Positions 50,521 through 60,666 of a stretch of DNA of 64,000 nucleotides are shown piece by piece. The position numbers and the translations under genes were made by a program. The stretch is from assembly GCA_964564545.1 (NCBI GenBank), contig CAZMBP010000036.1, positions 10,328 through 74,327 of the forward strand, given 5' to 3'. Source of the stretch: CAJQQY01 sp964564545. GTDB lineage: Bacteria > Bacteroidota > Bacteroidia > Chitinophagales > Saprospiraceae. The stretch's first letter is position 1; the number at the start of each line of letters is the position of its first letter. The notes under the pieces were generated by a model. The model had not been told where the DNA came from, did no database searches, and worked only from the letters and a program-made list of their open reading frames with translations.

Positions 50521-53500
50521 TTATTCTTGTATTATAAACAACTTAGCTTTTTTCGTTCCTACCTGCTGTAAACTATATGTTCCTGCTGGTAAATTTGAAA
50601 TATCTAACTGTATATTATTTGTCATCTTTGATCCTACTTCAAAAGAAATTCTTTTAACTGTTCTTCCTAAAACATCAACTATTAATAATTGGATCTCTGT
50701 TTTTTCTGTAAAAATTTCAATGTTCAATAATCCTTGTCCTGATAAAATTGGATTCGGATAAATAACTAATTCTCTATTATTATCTTCACAATCTGTTTTG
50801 ATATAAATCGTTTTTGAGTATTCTACCGTCCCGTCTAAATCTACCATTTTCAATCTGTAATAATTTAACTGGGAAATTTGCTTGTCTTTGAAAAAATAAT
50901 CCCTCTTAGTTGTTCCACCTTTCCCTTCGATTTTCTCAATAGATCTAAAGTCATGTCCATCTCCACTCCACTCCACTTCAAAATAATCGAAATTTTCTTC
51001 TGATTGCGTTTCCCAAAATAGGTTTACCTCACAACCATCTCCCATTCCATCAAAAGAACTTAATTCTACTGGTAATGCTGAAAATGTAATACTGTAATCC
51101 TCGACTTCTCCATTAGTTGCTTCTCCAACGTAACTGAATTGAACAAAATCAGGTTCTGTTTCAAATAGTCGAACTCTTGAATAAGTTGTACTCGTTAAAT
51201 CTGCACCTACTGGAATATCAAAATTAATAGTTGAGGTTCCAGTAGTAATAGCTTGACTTGCAATCATTTCTCCATCGTCTGAGATATCTCCATCTTTATT
51301 AAAATCAAACCAAGCAACTAACCAACCTGTTCCAGTAACATTTGCATCGAAGCTTCCTCCATTTGTACCTTCCACCCATCCATCAGGATTGTTAAACGTT
51401 ATTCCATCGTCAGTTGCATCACCCGTGGCTGTTGCATTTTGAGTAGGCGAAGATTCTGCATCTACTACCGTTCCTAAATATAGAGTAGGTGTAGTCGGCA
51501 CGATATGATATGCTCCATCATCACTTAGTTTTGTTACATCATAAGTGGTAGGTAAATCTCCAAAATCAATATCTACATTGTATTCAAAGCCAAAATCAAG
51601 ACCTGTCGAATTGGTCGCCGAAGGTAATACTACTGACTGGTAAACACTTGAAGTCGTAGTCGTTGTTCCACCAGTAGTTGTACTTGTTAGACTTAATGGA
51701 TTTTCATTTGTTCCAACGGCAATAGTGTAAGTATCTGCTGGTAAATTGATAAAAGAATAATTACCCGAAACATCTGTATTTGTTTCTCCTAGTAATTGCC
51801 CTGTTGAACTATATAAGAAAACGGTCGTTCCTTCCAGCTGAGTTTCACCACCTGTTACACAGTTACCATCACCATCAGTATCCATACAAATATTTCCAGC
51901 CATACTAGAAGTTCCATTTAATTTATATCCGAAGTCAGCATCTAATTCACAATTTGAACAACCATTTGTTATGCTTGTTGCTCCTCCACTAATTACTACC
52001 TCGATGGAACCATCTTCTACATTATCTGCATCAGAAGTAATTACTCGATCAGTAGGTGTAGTTACTACTACGTCATAAGTTCCGTCTGGCAAATCACTAT
52101 AAGTATAAAAACCATCTAAGTCAGTTTTCACAACACTTACATATGCTCCTATGGCATATGGAACTGCATCAATTGTAACTGCTGTTGAATTGGTTAAAGT
52201 AACGGTTACATCTCCAATTCCAGGTTCACCGGCATCTTGAATTCCATCAGAATTGGCATCTAACCAGATGAAATCTCCGATCACTCCTGAAGACTGGTAA
52301 CCAAAACTCGCTCCCATAAAACTAGTTGAATAACTCAATGTGATATTTGCCATTTCATCATCACAAGCTGGCATTCCGGGGTAGGTTGTACTAGCACACG
52401 TTTCACCATCTCGATCAGGATCTGCTGTTTGAACTCCTAGGCCTATAGACTCAACTGCAACAGTATAATCCCCTGGAGTAAGTCCCGTGAATAAATAATT
52501 TCCATTAGCATCAGTCACCGCTGTTTCCAAAGCATTGCCTGAATTACAAGTTCCAGCCGCTGCATCACACAAGTAAACTGTAACTCCCGTAATTCCACTT
52601 TCTGTCCAATCTTGTGATCCATTTCCATTCGCATCTGAATAGACTGTATTACCAATTGCTCCTAATTTTGCAAAACCAAAATCCAAATCGCCTGTACAAT
52701 TCGAACAAGCTACACTATTAATACTAGTAACATCTCCACCTGAAATGGTCATATCATAACTAGAACCGTTAGTAGATCCTGATAGAATTCCAAAAGCATC
52801 TGTTGGAATATCTGTATCAGTTGTATCTACTTTTACTTCAAAATCACCATCAGGTAAATTTGAGAAATCATAATTACCATTAGCGTCAGTTGTAGTAGTC
52901 ATCGCTAATTCAAATGTTCCATTTCCATCAGTATCAGCCCATAATTCTACCGTAATATTTGCAAGAACATCTTCTGAAACTAATAAAGAATCTCCATTTG
53001 CATCTTGCCAAACTGTACTTGAAATAGTAGCTCCACCCTGTGGTTGATATCCAAAATCAAGTGCGCTGTAAGTACTCGTCCCATCAGTTGTAACTAATCC
53101 AATTGCATCACAAGTAGTACAAGTTGCTCCTGTTTCGTCAGGATCAGCAGTCAAGCTATTAAATAGTGGTAAAGTAGTTTCGTCAACCTCAACAATATAA
53201 TTTCCAGCTGGAATATTTGGAAAACTATAACCTGTTGCACTCGTAACTGTGGTCGCTACTAAAGCATCAATAGTTAAGTCAATTTCCCCATCATCATTAC
53301 TGTCATTATAAAGGTTAACTGTAACTCCAGTAATATTTGTTTCACCCGCATCTTGAATTCCATCCCCATCCCAATCAGTATAAACGGACTCGCTAATTGT
53401 AGAACTTCCTGCTTCATTAAATCCAAATCCAGTATCAGATGAAACTTCTCCTGCTACTAAAGTTTTTGAAATAGAATTATCAATACTTGCATCTGATTCT

Positions 53501-56500
53501 GAAGTTTCACTCCAAGTCCCTCCTACTGGCAATGTTCCAGTATTTACAGAAATTGTGTAAGCAGTTGAAGGATCAAGGTTTACAAATGAATAATTTCCAT
53601 CTGCATCCGTTACCACATCTGAACAAGCAGGTGTACAACCAGCTAATTGAACTGTAACTCCAACGATTCCAATTTCTCCTTCATCTTGAATTCCATTATT
53701 ATTATTGTCCTCCCAAACTGTTCCTTTAAGGGCAGGATTAACAGTATAACCAAAATTGATATTTGTAAAATCTGTACCTCCTGAAATTTCTCCTAGAGCA
53801 TTTGCATTATCTGTTGGATCTTTCCATAAATCATCACATGTGCTACAAAGTCCAGACTGCTCATCAGCATCGCCAGTTTGGGTTACTGTTCCTGGAACAG
53901 TTGTATTATCTACTTCTACATAATAATATCCATCTAGCAATCCAACAAAGGAATAATTTCCATTGACATCAGTTAGAGTTGTTTCTAAATTTGACCAACT
54001 TCCCCCATTTTCAGAACAAGACTTATTAGTATTTCCAACTGGATATAATAGATCTCCATTCCCATCCACACATCCATATAAATTCATTGTAACTCTTGAC
54101 ATAAATAAATCTGTAAAACCACTTTCGTATCCAGTTGTTCCATCCCAACCCGTAGTTGAACCAGTTGAACCTTCACTCCAAAGCGTTCCAGTCACAGAAC
54201 CTGTATTTAATATATTTACATCATAAGCATCAACTGCATTATTTACAGCTGAGTCATCCAGGAAAGTTGCACCCGTTACCGTTACTGTATTCGTTGCACT
54301 TGCAGTTGGCGTCAATGGATTAAAATAAACAGTTACTACTCCTGTTTCTCCTGGCGTCAAACTCATCACATTATTCCAAGTCAAACTACCTGATGCAACA
54401 ACATCTGGCTCGATGGAAGCAGAAACATATTCTAATTCTGAAGCATTATATGTATCCACCAACGGAATAGAATTAATCAAGGTTCTTTCATCATAACCAT
54501 TTGAACTATTACATTCGGAAGTTGCTCCATCATTTATTTTTATACCAATAGCATCTAAATAAATAGTAGTTGCATCTCCACCATTTACCTTATCCGTTAA
54601 AAATTTCACACTAAAGCTATTTTGAAAATCACTCCATGACCATGCTCGAGCAGCAGTAATATCTACTTTTATTTCTCCAGTATTTCCAACTCCTACAAAA
54701 GCGTTCAATTCAGCAGTTGTAAAAGTATAAGAATACGTTACTCCGCCTACTGTAATTTCTGCTATTGCTTCATCATTAACTAAAGAAGCACTTAAGTATA
54801 TCTGAAAAACTGCCTCTATTGATGTGATATCACAAGTGTAAGAACCAAATTCGAATCCAGTTGCATCAACATTATAATTTCCACTAGCGGTATATGATTT
54901 GGAAGCATAAGAACCATCAGGCCCAACTTCGGATAAGGCATTAGCAAAATTATCAAAATCAGAAGCACCATTATCTGTTTGTCCCCAACCAACTATCACA
55001 TCAGGATTAGTGTTGTAACTATTATTAGTTAAACTAATATCATACGAGATCCGATTATCTTCGTAAACAGTTGCTCCATCATTACACACTTTTTCGATAG
55101 TCAAAGCTGGCATAAATCCGAAATCAGAATCTGTCGTTGTCACCGCAGTTCCAACTATGCTTGCTGTATCCAACTCCACCAATATATTATTTTCAGTATC
55201 TAAAATCCAACCTATACAAGATCCTCCATCGCAAGTTTTTGCAGATAGATCTGTGTTCACTACTACTTCGTAAAGTCCATCTGGCAAATTTCCAAAGGAA
55301 TAATTTCCACTTCCATCAGCAGTTGTGGACATAATCAAAACATCACCACTTCCATCTTCATCTCTATCTAAATAAAGACTAACTGCAACTGCATTTACTC
55401 CTACCTCCTCTCCATCAGCGGTATCGTGTATTTGGTTTCCATTATTCCCTCCAGCTCCATCATCTTCGAAAACAGTACCTGCAATTGAATTTACTCCCTC
55501 TACTAAAACAGTATGATCATCTTCCAAAAAAGCAGCACCACCTCCCAATTTTACACTTCCGTTATTAGTCAAAGTTGGATCTGAATAACCTGAAGGAATC
55601 GTAGTTTGAAAAGTAACATCCACCACCTCTGTATCTGCAATCACATCACTCATCCACCATTGAATATTCGTAACGGTCGAAGCTGTTGCTGGTTCTGTTG
55701 TTGTCCAGGTTACACCTCCATCTGTTGAATATAAAATAGTTGCAGTAATTCCACTTGGCAAAGTATTATTCAAAGCTGCAGATCCTGCAACATATTCAGT
55801 TCCTACTGGAATGTCAGATTCCATCACTATAGGCATTCCATATTCCAAAAGCCCCAAAGCTTTTCCTGAACCATTAGTTAAGGTCACATTAAATTCAACA
55901 CTCGCATTAACTGGCGAAGTCGCCACTCCGGTATCATCAAGTGTTGCATTGATTGATGCAGAAATCAAAGAAGAAATATAGGTTCCATAATCACCATTAA
56001 ATTTTTCATTCTCTGCCCCTGAAGCTACTTCTTGATAGGGAGTAAGATCTGAACTACAAGGGCCATTTGTCGCCACAAATTCATAATACACTAAGCCAAC
56101 CGCTCCATTATTATTTTGAGGTAAATCTTTAAAATACATTTGATCTTCAAATGGATATAAAGCTTCTGTTCCATCATTCTTTTTCACAATGATTAAACCA
56201 TAAGATTTTACCAATCGAAAACAATCCGCATCATATGCCGCAGGATCTCCAATTGGTTGTATAAAAACATCATAGTCTGGAATAAAATCACCATCATCAT
56301 CAAAGCCTTTATTTATTCTACCTAGGTCAAACCAAATTCCTTCTAATCGAATATTACTTCCTATCGATCCTCCAGACTCTGGTCGCCATCCCAATTCATC
56401 TTCAATTGCATCTAAATATTCATCAGGCACCTTGTTTGTTCCATTTGGATATATTTTATTTGCCATGGCTGAAATTTCACTTCTCATAGTTGCATCCTCA

Positions 56501-57066
56501 GTCGCACTTACTGTTCGAGCCGTTCCATTATCATCTGCAGTTGCCCAAATATCATATTCCAAAAATAGATCATCATCTGGTTTTGAACCTCCAGTTACAC
56601 TATTTCCACTTCCATCTAAAGTAGGATATTCTACCAACCAATATTGCACAATACATTCTCCAGGAGGTAATGTTTTCACATATCTAGTCGCATCCGAAGT
56701 ACTTCCCGAATGAGTAAATGAAAAAGTACCTCCATAAGTAGATTCTGAAACCGTTCGAGAACGATAAATTCCAGGTGATGCTGGAAATGAAGCATAATCT
56801 CCAATATTGATATACATTTCACTCATGTCATCTAATCCATTATTACATATTTCAACTCCAAAATGTACTGCCTCAGGCGCATAAGATGAAGGAGATTCTA
56901 CATTGGAATCAACAATGAGATTGGGGGCAGCAATAATTGACATGCTGAGATCGCCATCTACTTTTTGGCCAAAAACACTAGTTGCAGAAATGGATAAAAA
57001 TAATACAATGGATAAAGAATAGATCAATTCATGAAAAACCGATATCTTTAGAAATTTTAATAACAT
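50521..57066 (-). CDS. giant secreted SdrD_B-repeat protein with GEVEDY domain and T9SS tail
   Basis: A 2181-residue surface or secreted protein. Residues 1-34 are a signal peptide. An N-terminal region (35-520) with a DUF11-like segment (LTNGSGKALGLLEYGMPIVM) follows. Eight SdrD_B-like modules start near residues 523, 957, 1113, 1225, 1350, 1470, 1592 and 1720; each has the pattern G.V..D.(D/N).(D/N)G.Q(D)..E.G..GV.V.L and later DA(D/N)GNY.F..L..G.Y. A GEVEDY domain (about 1832-2000, GEVEDYSITFSALPVELSSF) and the T9SS type A tail (VIYPNPILSGQGLLNIEIF, final 80 residues) end it. Cys pairs (CSNC, CDTC) recur in the modules. SdrD_B modules bind calcium and stiffen stalks in other adhesins; a role in adhesion or matrix is inferred. 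Confidence 0.9.
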   Translation of the reverse strand: MLLKFLKISVFHELIYSLSIVLFLSISATSVFGQKVDGDLSMSIIAAPNLIVDSNVESPSSYAPEAVHFGVEICNNGLDDMSEMYINIGDYASFPASPGIYRSRTVSESTYGGTFSFTHSGSTSDATRYVKTLPPGECIVQYWLVEYPTLDGSGNSVTGGSKPDDDLFLEYDIWATADDNGTARTVSATEDATMRSEISAMANKIYPNGTNKVPDEYLDAIEDELGWRPESGGSIGSNIRLEGIWFDLGRINKGFDDDGDFIPDYDVFIQPIGDPAAYDADCFRLVKSYGLIIVKKNDGTEALYPFEDQMYFKDLPQNNNGAVGLVYYEFVATNGPCSSDLTPYQEVASGAENEKFNGDYGTYISSLISASINATLDDTGVATSPVNASVEFNVTLTNGSGKALGLLEYGMPIVMESDIPVGTEYVAGSAALNNTLPSGITATILYSTDGGVTWTTTEPATASTVTNIQWWMSDVIADTEVVDVTFQTTIPSGYSDPTLTNNGSVKLGGGAAFLEDDHTVLVEGVNSIAGTVFEDDGAGGNNGNQIHDTADGEEVGVNAVAVSLYLDRDEDGSGDVLIMSTTADGSGNYSFGNLPDGLYEVVVNTDLSAKTCDGGSCIGWILDTENNILVELDTASIVGTAVTTTDSDFGFMPALTIEKVCNDGATVYEDNRISYDISLTNNSYNTNPDVIVGWGQTDNGASDFDNFANALSEVGPDGSYASKSYTASGNYNVDATGFEFGSYTCDITSIEAVFQIYLSASLVNDEAIAEITVGGVTYSYTFTTAELNAFVGVGNTGEIKVDITAARAWSWSDFQNSFSVKFLTDKVNGGDATTIYLDAIGIKINDGATSECNSSNGYDERTLINSIPLVDTYNASELEYVSASIEPDVVASGSLTWNNVMSLTPGETGVVTVYFNPLTPTASATNTVTVTGATFLDDSAVNNAVDAYDVNILNTGSVTGTLWSEGSTGSTTGWDGTTGYESGFTDLFMSRVTMNLYGCVDGNGDLLYPVGNTNKSCSENGGSWSNLETTLTDVNGNYSFVGLLDGYYYVEVDNTTVPGTVTQTGDADEQSGLCSTCDDLWKDPTDNANALGEISGGTDFTNINFGYTVNPALKGTVWEDNNNNGIQDEGEIGIVGVTVQLAGCTPACSDVVTDADGNYSFVNLDPSTAYTISVNTGTLPVGGTWSETSESDASIDNSISKTLVAGEVSSDTGFGFNEAGSSTISESVYTDWDGDGIQDAGETNITGVTVNLYNDSNDDGEIDLTIDALVATTVTSATGYSFPNIPAGNYIVEVDETTLPLFNSLTADPDETGATCTTCDAIGLVTTDGTSTYSALDFGYQPQGGATISSTVWQDANGDSLLVSEDVLANITVELWADTDGNGTFELAMTTTTDANGNYDFSNLPDGDFEVKVDTTDTDIPTDAFGILSGSTNGSSYDMTISGGDVTSINSVACSNCTGDLDFGFAKLGAIGNTVYSDANGNGSQDWTESGITGVTVYLCDAAAGTCNSGNALETAVTDANGNYLFTGLTPGDYTVAVESIGLGVQTADPDRDGETCASTTYPGMPACDDEMANITLSYSTSFMGASFGYQSSGVIGDFIWLDANSDGIQDAGEPGIGDVTVTLTNSTAVTIDAVPYAIGAYVSVVKTDLDGFYTYSDLPDGTYDVVVTTPTDRVITSDADNVEDGSIEVVISGGATSITNGCSNCELDADFGYKLNGTSSMAGNICMDTDGDGNCVTGGETQLEGTTVFLYSSTGQLLGETNTDVSGNYSFINLPADTYTIAVGTNENPLSLTSTTTGGTTTTTSSVYQSVVLPSATNSTGLDFGFEYNVDIDFGDLPTTYDVTKLSDDGAYHIVPTTPTLYLGTVVDAESSPTQNATATGDATDDGITFNNPDGWVEGTNGGSFDANVTGTGWLVAWFDFNKDGDISDDGEMIASQAITTGTSTINFDIPVGADLTSTTYSRVRLFETEPDFVQFSYVGEATNGEVEDYSITFSALPVELSSFDGMGDGCEVNLFWETQSEENFDYFEVEWSGDGHDFRSIEKIEGKGGTTKRDYFFKDKQISQLNYYRLKMVDLDGTVEYSKTIYIKTDCEDNNRELVIYPNPILSGQGLLNIEIFTEKTEIQLLIVDVLGRTVKRISFEVGSKMTNNIQLDISNLPAGTYSLQQVGTKKAKLFIIQE

Positions 57067-57179
57067 GTTTAGCTTATGTTTATTTGTATTTAAAAATAGA
57101 ACTTTTGATGTGTACTTAGAGCAAAATGTAAGATTGAAGTTGTTTTAATTTTTTTTGCTGACTTACGTAAAAAACATTA

Positions 57180-57257
57180 TGAATATTGAGCTTCAGCTCT
57201 TTTTTCGTCCCAACCTTCAGGGGTTGAAACATAAAAAGAGCTGAAGCTCAATATTCA
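57180..57257. repeat. perfect 25-bp inverted repeat
   Basis: TGAATATTGAGCTTCAGCTC plus five T (57180-57204) is the exact reverse complement of 57233-57257. The 28-base loop holds a second small stem, CCAACC-TTCAGG-GGTTG. It looks like a REP-type palindromic element or a very stable RNA hairpin. A further 10-bp repeat, CATTTAAATT/AATTTAAATG, lies at 57420-57443. Otherwise 57067-57563 has no gene. Confidence 0.75.
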
Positions 57258-57563
57258 AAAGCCTTTCCGCTCGGTTTCAGAAGAAATTTTAAAACAACTT
57301 CCTTAAATAAATTAGAGGTTTCAGAAAAAAACCTTTAGAAATGTGTTAGTCAAAAAAGAAATAACGCACCATTACGCACGGATAATGATAAGTAGTAAAA
57401 TATTTCATTTGGAGGCTTTCATTTAAATTCTAAAATTTAAATGAGGATAAATTAGCCTGATAAAAAAGATTATTTCACTATAAATCATATTAGAAAAAAG
57501 TGCCAAATATTATCGACGGATTACCCAATTGATATGTTTTGTGACATGACAAAATCCACTATT

Positions 57564-57603
57564 AAAAAGCCATCTCCAAAATGAATTGGAAATGGCTTTG
57601 AAA
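57564..57603 (-). terminator. terminator copy, identical to 50461-50500
   Basis: The same 40 bases as the terminator of the giant gene, 18 bases after the stop of the stranded sorting domain (20 bases at the other site). Confidence 0.85.
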
Positions 57604-57621
57604 TATTTTCAAAAAAAAAAG

Positions 57622-57906
57622 TTACTCTTGGATCAAAATCATAGGTGAGTATTTACTTCCTACTAATTGTATCCAATATGTTCCAATTGCTAGATCAGAA
57701 ATATCAAAACTCAACTTATTTTTTCCTACTTCAGTTTCTATAGATACCCTCTTCACTATTCTTCCCACCACATCAATTAGAATGATTTGTTCCATTTCTT
57801 TTTTAGATAAAAATTCGATATTCAATGGTTGATTGGGTATAATTGGGTTTGGATAAACAAGTATTTCGTCTTGTGTTGATACACAATCATTACTCCTCAT
57901 GTACAA
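57622..57906 (-). pseudogene. stranded T9SS sorting domain, remnant of a secreted-protein gene
   Basis: A 94-residue frame that is only a T9SS type A tail: LVYPNPIIPNQPLNIEFLSK, ILIDVVGRIVKRVSIETEVG, KLSFDISDLAIGTYWIQLVG. It aligns end to end with the last 90 residues of the giant protein at 50521, including the Cys just before the tail (RSNDC against IKTDC), and ends in LIQE against IIQE. There is no signal peptide and nothing for the tail to export. The downstream terminator is also the same. It looks like the 3' end left by deletion of a paralogous gene. Confidence 0.7.
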
Positions 57907-57943
57907 ACCATATCAAATACATACTTTTTCCCAAACATTTAAT

Positions 57944-57951
57944 TAAATTTG
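57944..57951 (+). promoter_or_regulatory. probable -7 box of recN
   Basis: TAAATTTG fits TAnnTTTG and lies 55 bases before the recN start; the -33 element is weak. Confidence 0.4.
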
Positions 57952-58006
57952 CCCTTCGAATTTCAGCAGGAAGTGTAACACCAATTTTACATTTCAATAA
58001 AACACA

Positions 58007-59662
58007 ATGATTCAAAAACTTCTCATTAAGAACTACGCTATAATCGAAGAATTGGAAATCAATTTTTCTAGCGGACTCACCATTATCACAGGGGAAACAG
58101 GTGCTGGTAAATCTATTTTATTAGGTGCACTCGGTTTAATTATGGGAAATCGAGCTGATACAAAATCTCTTTACGACCAAGGAAAGAAGTGTATCATTGA
58201 GGCTTATTTCGAAGTAAAAAAATACAACGTCAAAGCCTTCTTCGAAGAACATGAAATTGATTATGATGATGAAGCGATTGTTCGAAGAGAATTATCGCCT
58301 TCTGGTAAATCACGAGCATTTATTAATGACACGCCTGTCAATTTAAAAATGTTGCAACAACTAAGTGGTTCTCTTATCGATTTACATCAACAATTTGACA
58401 CACTCGATATTCATAATGTTTCTTTCCAATTGCGAATGATTGATGCCCTTGCAGGTAATAATGATTTGTTGGAGAAATACCAATCGACTTTTAAGCAATA
58501 CACAGCTGCCAAAAGAAATTTAGCGAAGCTGATTGAAAAAAGTCGAGCTGCTGATAAAGAAAGTGATTTTCTAAATTTCCAATTACAAGAATTTAATGAA
58601 GCTGAATTGATGGAGGGCGAGTTGGAAAAAATGGAAACTGAAATCACAAAACTGAGCAATGCCGAGGATATCAAACGAACGCTTGGTGGCGCATTCCAAA
58701 GCTTGAGTGAAAGTGAAAGTTCTGTTATTTCTAATCTCGAAGAAATAGGAATGGCACTCGCAAGTCTACGAAAAGTTTATCCTGATTTGGAAAAAATCAT
58801 GGAACGATTCGACGGAGCTGTTTTAGAAATTCAAGATGTAGCTTCCGAATTCGAAAGAATTGCAGAAGAAACAGAATACGATGGAGAAAGAATTTCGGAA
58901 ATTCAAACTCGCTTGGATCTCATTTACAAATTACAAAATAAGCACCATGTCAAAACCGTAAATGAATTGTTAGAAATTCAAGCGGACTTGCAAAGTAAAG
59001 TTGGTGCTTTTGCAGATTTGTCTTCCGAAATTGAGCAAACAGAAAAAGACATTGAAAAATTTGAGCAAAAGTCGATGAAGTTAGCTGCTCAACTTTCAAA
59101 GAAAAGAAAAGCAGTCGTTGGTGGTTTTGAGAAAAAAGTTCAAAAACTTTTAGTGCTCCTCGGAATGGAACACGCACAATTAAAAATCGAGATCGGAGAA
59201 TTGGAAGAATTATCTTCGACAGGATTGGATGATGTGAATTATCTTTTTGCACCAAATAAAGGAAGTCAATTTTTACCAATCAAAGGTATCGCGTCTGGAG
59301 GAGAATTATCTCGTTTGACCTTGGCTACCAAATCTTTAGTGGCCAGCGCAATTCCACTACCGACTTTAATTTTTGATGAAATCGATACTGGAATTTCAGG
59401 AGATACAGCTTTAAAAATGGGAGGTATTTTGCATGACCTTGCTGACCAACATCAAGTGGTAAGTATCACGCACTCTCCTCAAGTAGCTGTCAAAGCTGAT
59501 AACCATTATTTTGTTTTCAAAAAAGTAAAAGACGACAAAACGGTAACAAGTGTTCGGTTGTTAACGCCAGACGAAAGAGTGCGAGCAATTGCCACAATGC
59601 TAAGCGGAAGTCCTCCATCAGAGTCTGCATTGAAGAATGCGAAGGAGCTTTTGGAGTTTTAA
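58007..59662 (+). CDS. recN: DNA repair protein RecN
   Basis: An SMC-like ATPase of double-strand-break repair, 551 residues. It has Walker A GETGAGKSILLGALGLIMG, long central coiled coils (about 155-360), the ABC signature GIASGGELSRLTLA, Walker B TLIFDEIDTGISG and the His switch SITHSPQVAVKAD. Full family length. Start ATG 58007. The gene is followed by a 23-bp inverted repeat rather than a typical terminator. Confidence 0.97.
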   Translation: MIQKLLIKNYAIIEELEINFSSGLTIITGETGAGKSILLGALGLIMGNRADTKSLYDQGKKCIIEAYFEVKKYNVKAFFEEHEIDYDDEAIVRRELSPSGKSRAFINDTPVNLKMLQQLSGSLIDLHQQFDTLDIHNVSFQLRMIDALAGNNDLLEKYQSTFKQYTAAKRNLAKLIEKSRAADKESDFLNFQLQEFNEAELMEGELEKMETEITKLSNAEDIKRTLGGAFQSLSESESSVISNLEEIGMALASLRKVYPDLEKIMERFDGAVLEIQDVASEFERIAEETEYDGERISEIQTRLDLIYKLQNKHHVKTVNELLEIQADLQSKVGAFADLSSEIEQTEKDIEKFEQKSMKLAAQLSKKRKAVVGGFEKKVQKLLVLLGMEHAQLKIEIGELEELSSTGLDDVNYLFAPNKGSQFLPIKGIASGGELSRLTLATKSLVASAIPLPTLIFDEIDTGISGDTALKMGGILHDLADQHQVVSITHSPQVAVKADNHYFVFKKVKDDKTVTSVRLLTPDERVRAIATMLSGSPPSESALKNAKELLEF

Positions 59663-59667
59663 TTTTA

Positions 59668-59734
59668 AACCACAAAAGGCACAAAAGAAACACATAAGTT
59701 TTTATTGCATTTTTCTTTTGTGCCTTTTGTGGTT
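59668..59734. repeat. perfect 23-bp inverted repeat after recN
   Basis: AACCACAAAAGGCACAAAAG plus AAA (59668-59690) is the exact reverse complement of 59712-59734. There is no T run after it. It may be a dispersed repeat; it ends about 20 bases before the next gene. Confidence 0.7.
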
Positions 59735-59754
59735 CAAAAAAATAATAACATAAG

Positions 59755-60093
59755 GTGATTTCATACAACAATAAAAAATTCAAGTCCATCGAAAATAGCG
59801 GAGGCGGTGAAGTCTCTTCCGAAACTATTTTCGAATATTTTCAAAAGGAAAATATTTTGTGGGCAAATTACAGCGGCGGAAGTATATTGTTAGGGAATAT
59901 CATCGGTACGGTTGACGAGCAAGGAAAAATTGAAATGCGATATCAACACCTCAGCGATGATGGAATTTTTAAAACTGGAAAATGTATTTCCACACCTGAA
60001 ATTTTACCCAACAAAAAAATCAGGCTGTATGAAAGTTGGGAATGGACAAGCGGAAAAAATGGCAAAGGAAATTCAATCATAGAAGAAATATAA
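59755..60093 (+). CDS. small conserved cytoplasmic protein of unknown function
   Basis: A 112-residue protein from GTG 59755. It has repeated short beta-strand units (ILWANYSGGSILLGNIIGTV, IEMRYQHLSDDGIFKTGKC) and ends KIRLYESWEWTSGKNGKGNS. It resembles a small family that databases often label n-acetylglutamate synthase; that label is doubtful because there is no acetyltransferase motif. It ends one base before the next gene, so the pair is probably an operon. Confidence 0.65.
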   Translation: MISYNNKKFKSIENSGGGEVSSETIFEYFQKENILWANYSGGSILLGNIIGTVDEQGKIEMRYQHLSDDGIFKTGKCISTPEILPNKKIRLYESWEWTSGKNGKGNSIIEEI

Positions 60094-60094
60094 A

Positions 60095-60643
60095 ATGAAA
60101 AAATTTAAGTTAAATACTGAAAAAACTATTGGGCTTTCTGCCATGCTAATCAGTTTATTAACATTGGTTATTTTCATTTATCAAACTAATATAATTAGAG
60201 AACAAAGTAGACTATCTGTAACTCCTAGGATAGCTTTTAATACTAGTTTAGATACTCCAGATTCTATTTCTCTATTTTCATATTATATTGTTAATAAAGG
60301 TCTCGGGCCAGCTATCATTGAAACCATTGAAATTATTCATGAGAACAATCGATACAAATTAGATTTTCAGGATTTTGTGAAAAAGACCTATCCAAATTTT
60401 AATGATTATGGAACTATCATTCAAAATATGTCTCTTGATCCAGGTGTAACTTTATCTGAAAAAGAAAATCTAAAATTCTTTACTTTTAATTTTCCATTAA
60501 AAAAAAGAGAGTCTATTTTTAAATATTTAAAAATGAAAGATGAAGGAGAACTGCCTTTTGATATCGAAGTAATTTACAGTTCTATCTACGGTGAAAAATG
60601 GAAAGTTTACGCTAATAAAAGAGGTCATCCAATAAAACTTTAA
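60095..60643 (+). CDS. hypothetical membrane-anchored protein
   Basis: A 182-residue protein not recognised. One N-terminal TM helix (GLSAMLISLLTLVIFIYQTN, residues 13-32) is followed by a beta-rich soluble domain (YYIVNKGLGPAIIETIEIIH, PFDIEVIYSSIYGEKWKVYA). NKGLGPAIIE is the kind of motif found in immunoglobulin-like domains of phage- or mobile-element-linked orphan proteins, so the pair with the previous gene may be a recent acquisition (weak inference). It is nearly contiguous with the gene before it. Confidence 0.6.
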   Translation: MKKFKLNTEKTIGLSAMLISLLTLVIFIYQTNIIREQSRLSVTPRIAFNTSLDTPDSISLFSYYIVNKGLGPAIIETIEIIHENNRYKLDFQDFVKKTYPNFNDYGTIIQNMSLDPGVTLSEKENLKFFTFNFPLKKRESIFKYLKMKDEGELPFDIEVIYSSIYGEKWKVYANKRGHPIKL

Positions 60644-60666
60644 TCATAATAAAAATAGTATAACCA

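Noticed and set aside
51500..55500. Regularly spaced repeats that could suggest a CRISPR or tandem array
   Set aside because: They are the coding repeats of SdrD_B modules; spacing is about 350 bases and identity at DNA level is low.
59755..60093. N-acetylglutamate synthase
   Set aside because: A label used for similar small proteins, but no acetyl-CoA binding motif is present and it is far too short.
60095..60643. Toxin-antitoxin or defence pair with 59755-60093
   Set aside because: No toxin, nuclease or antitoxin motif is visible in either protein; adjacency alone is not enough.
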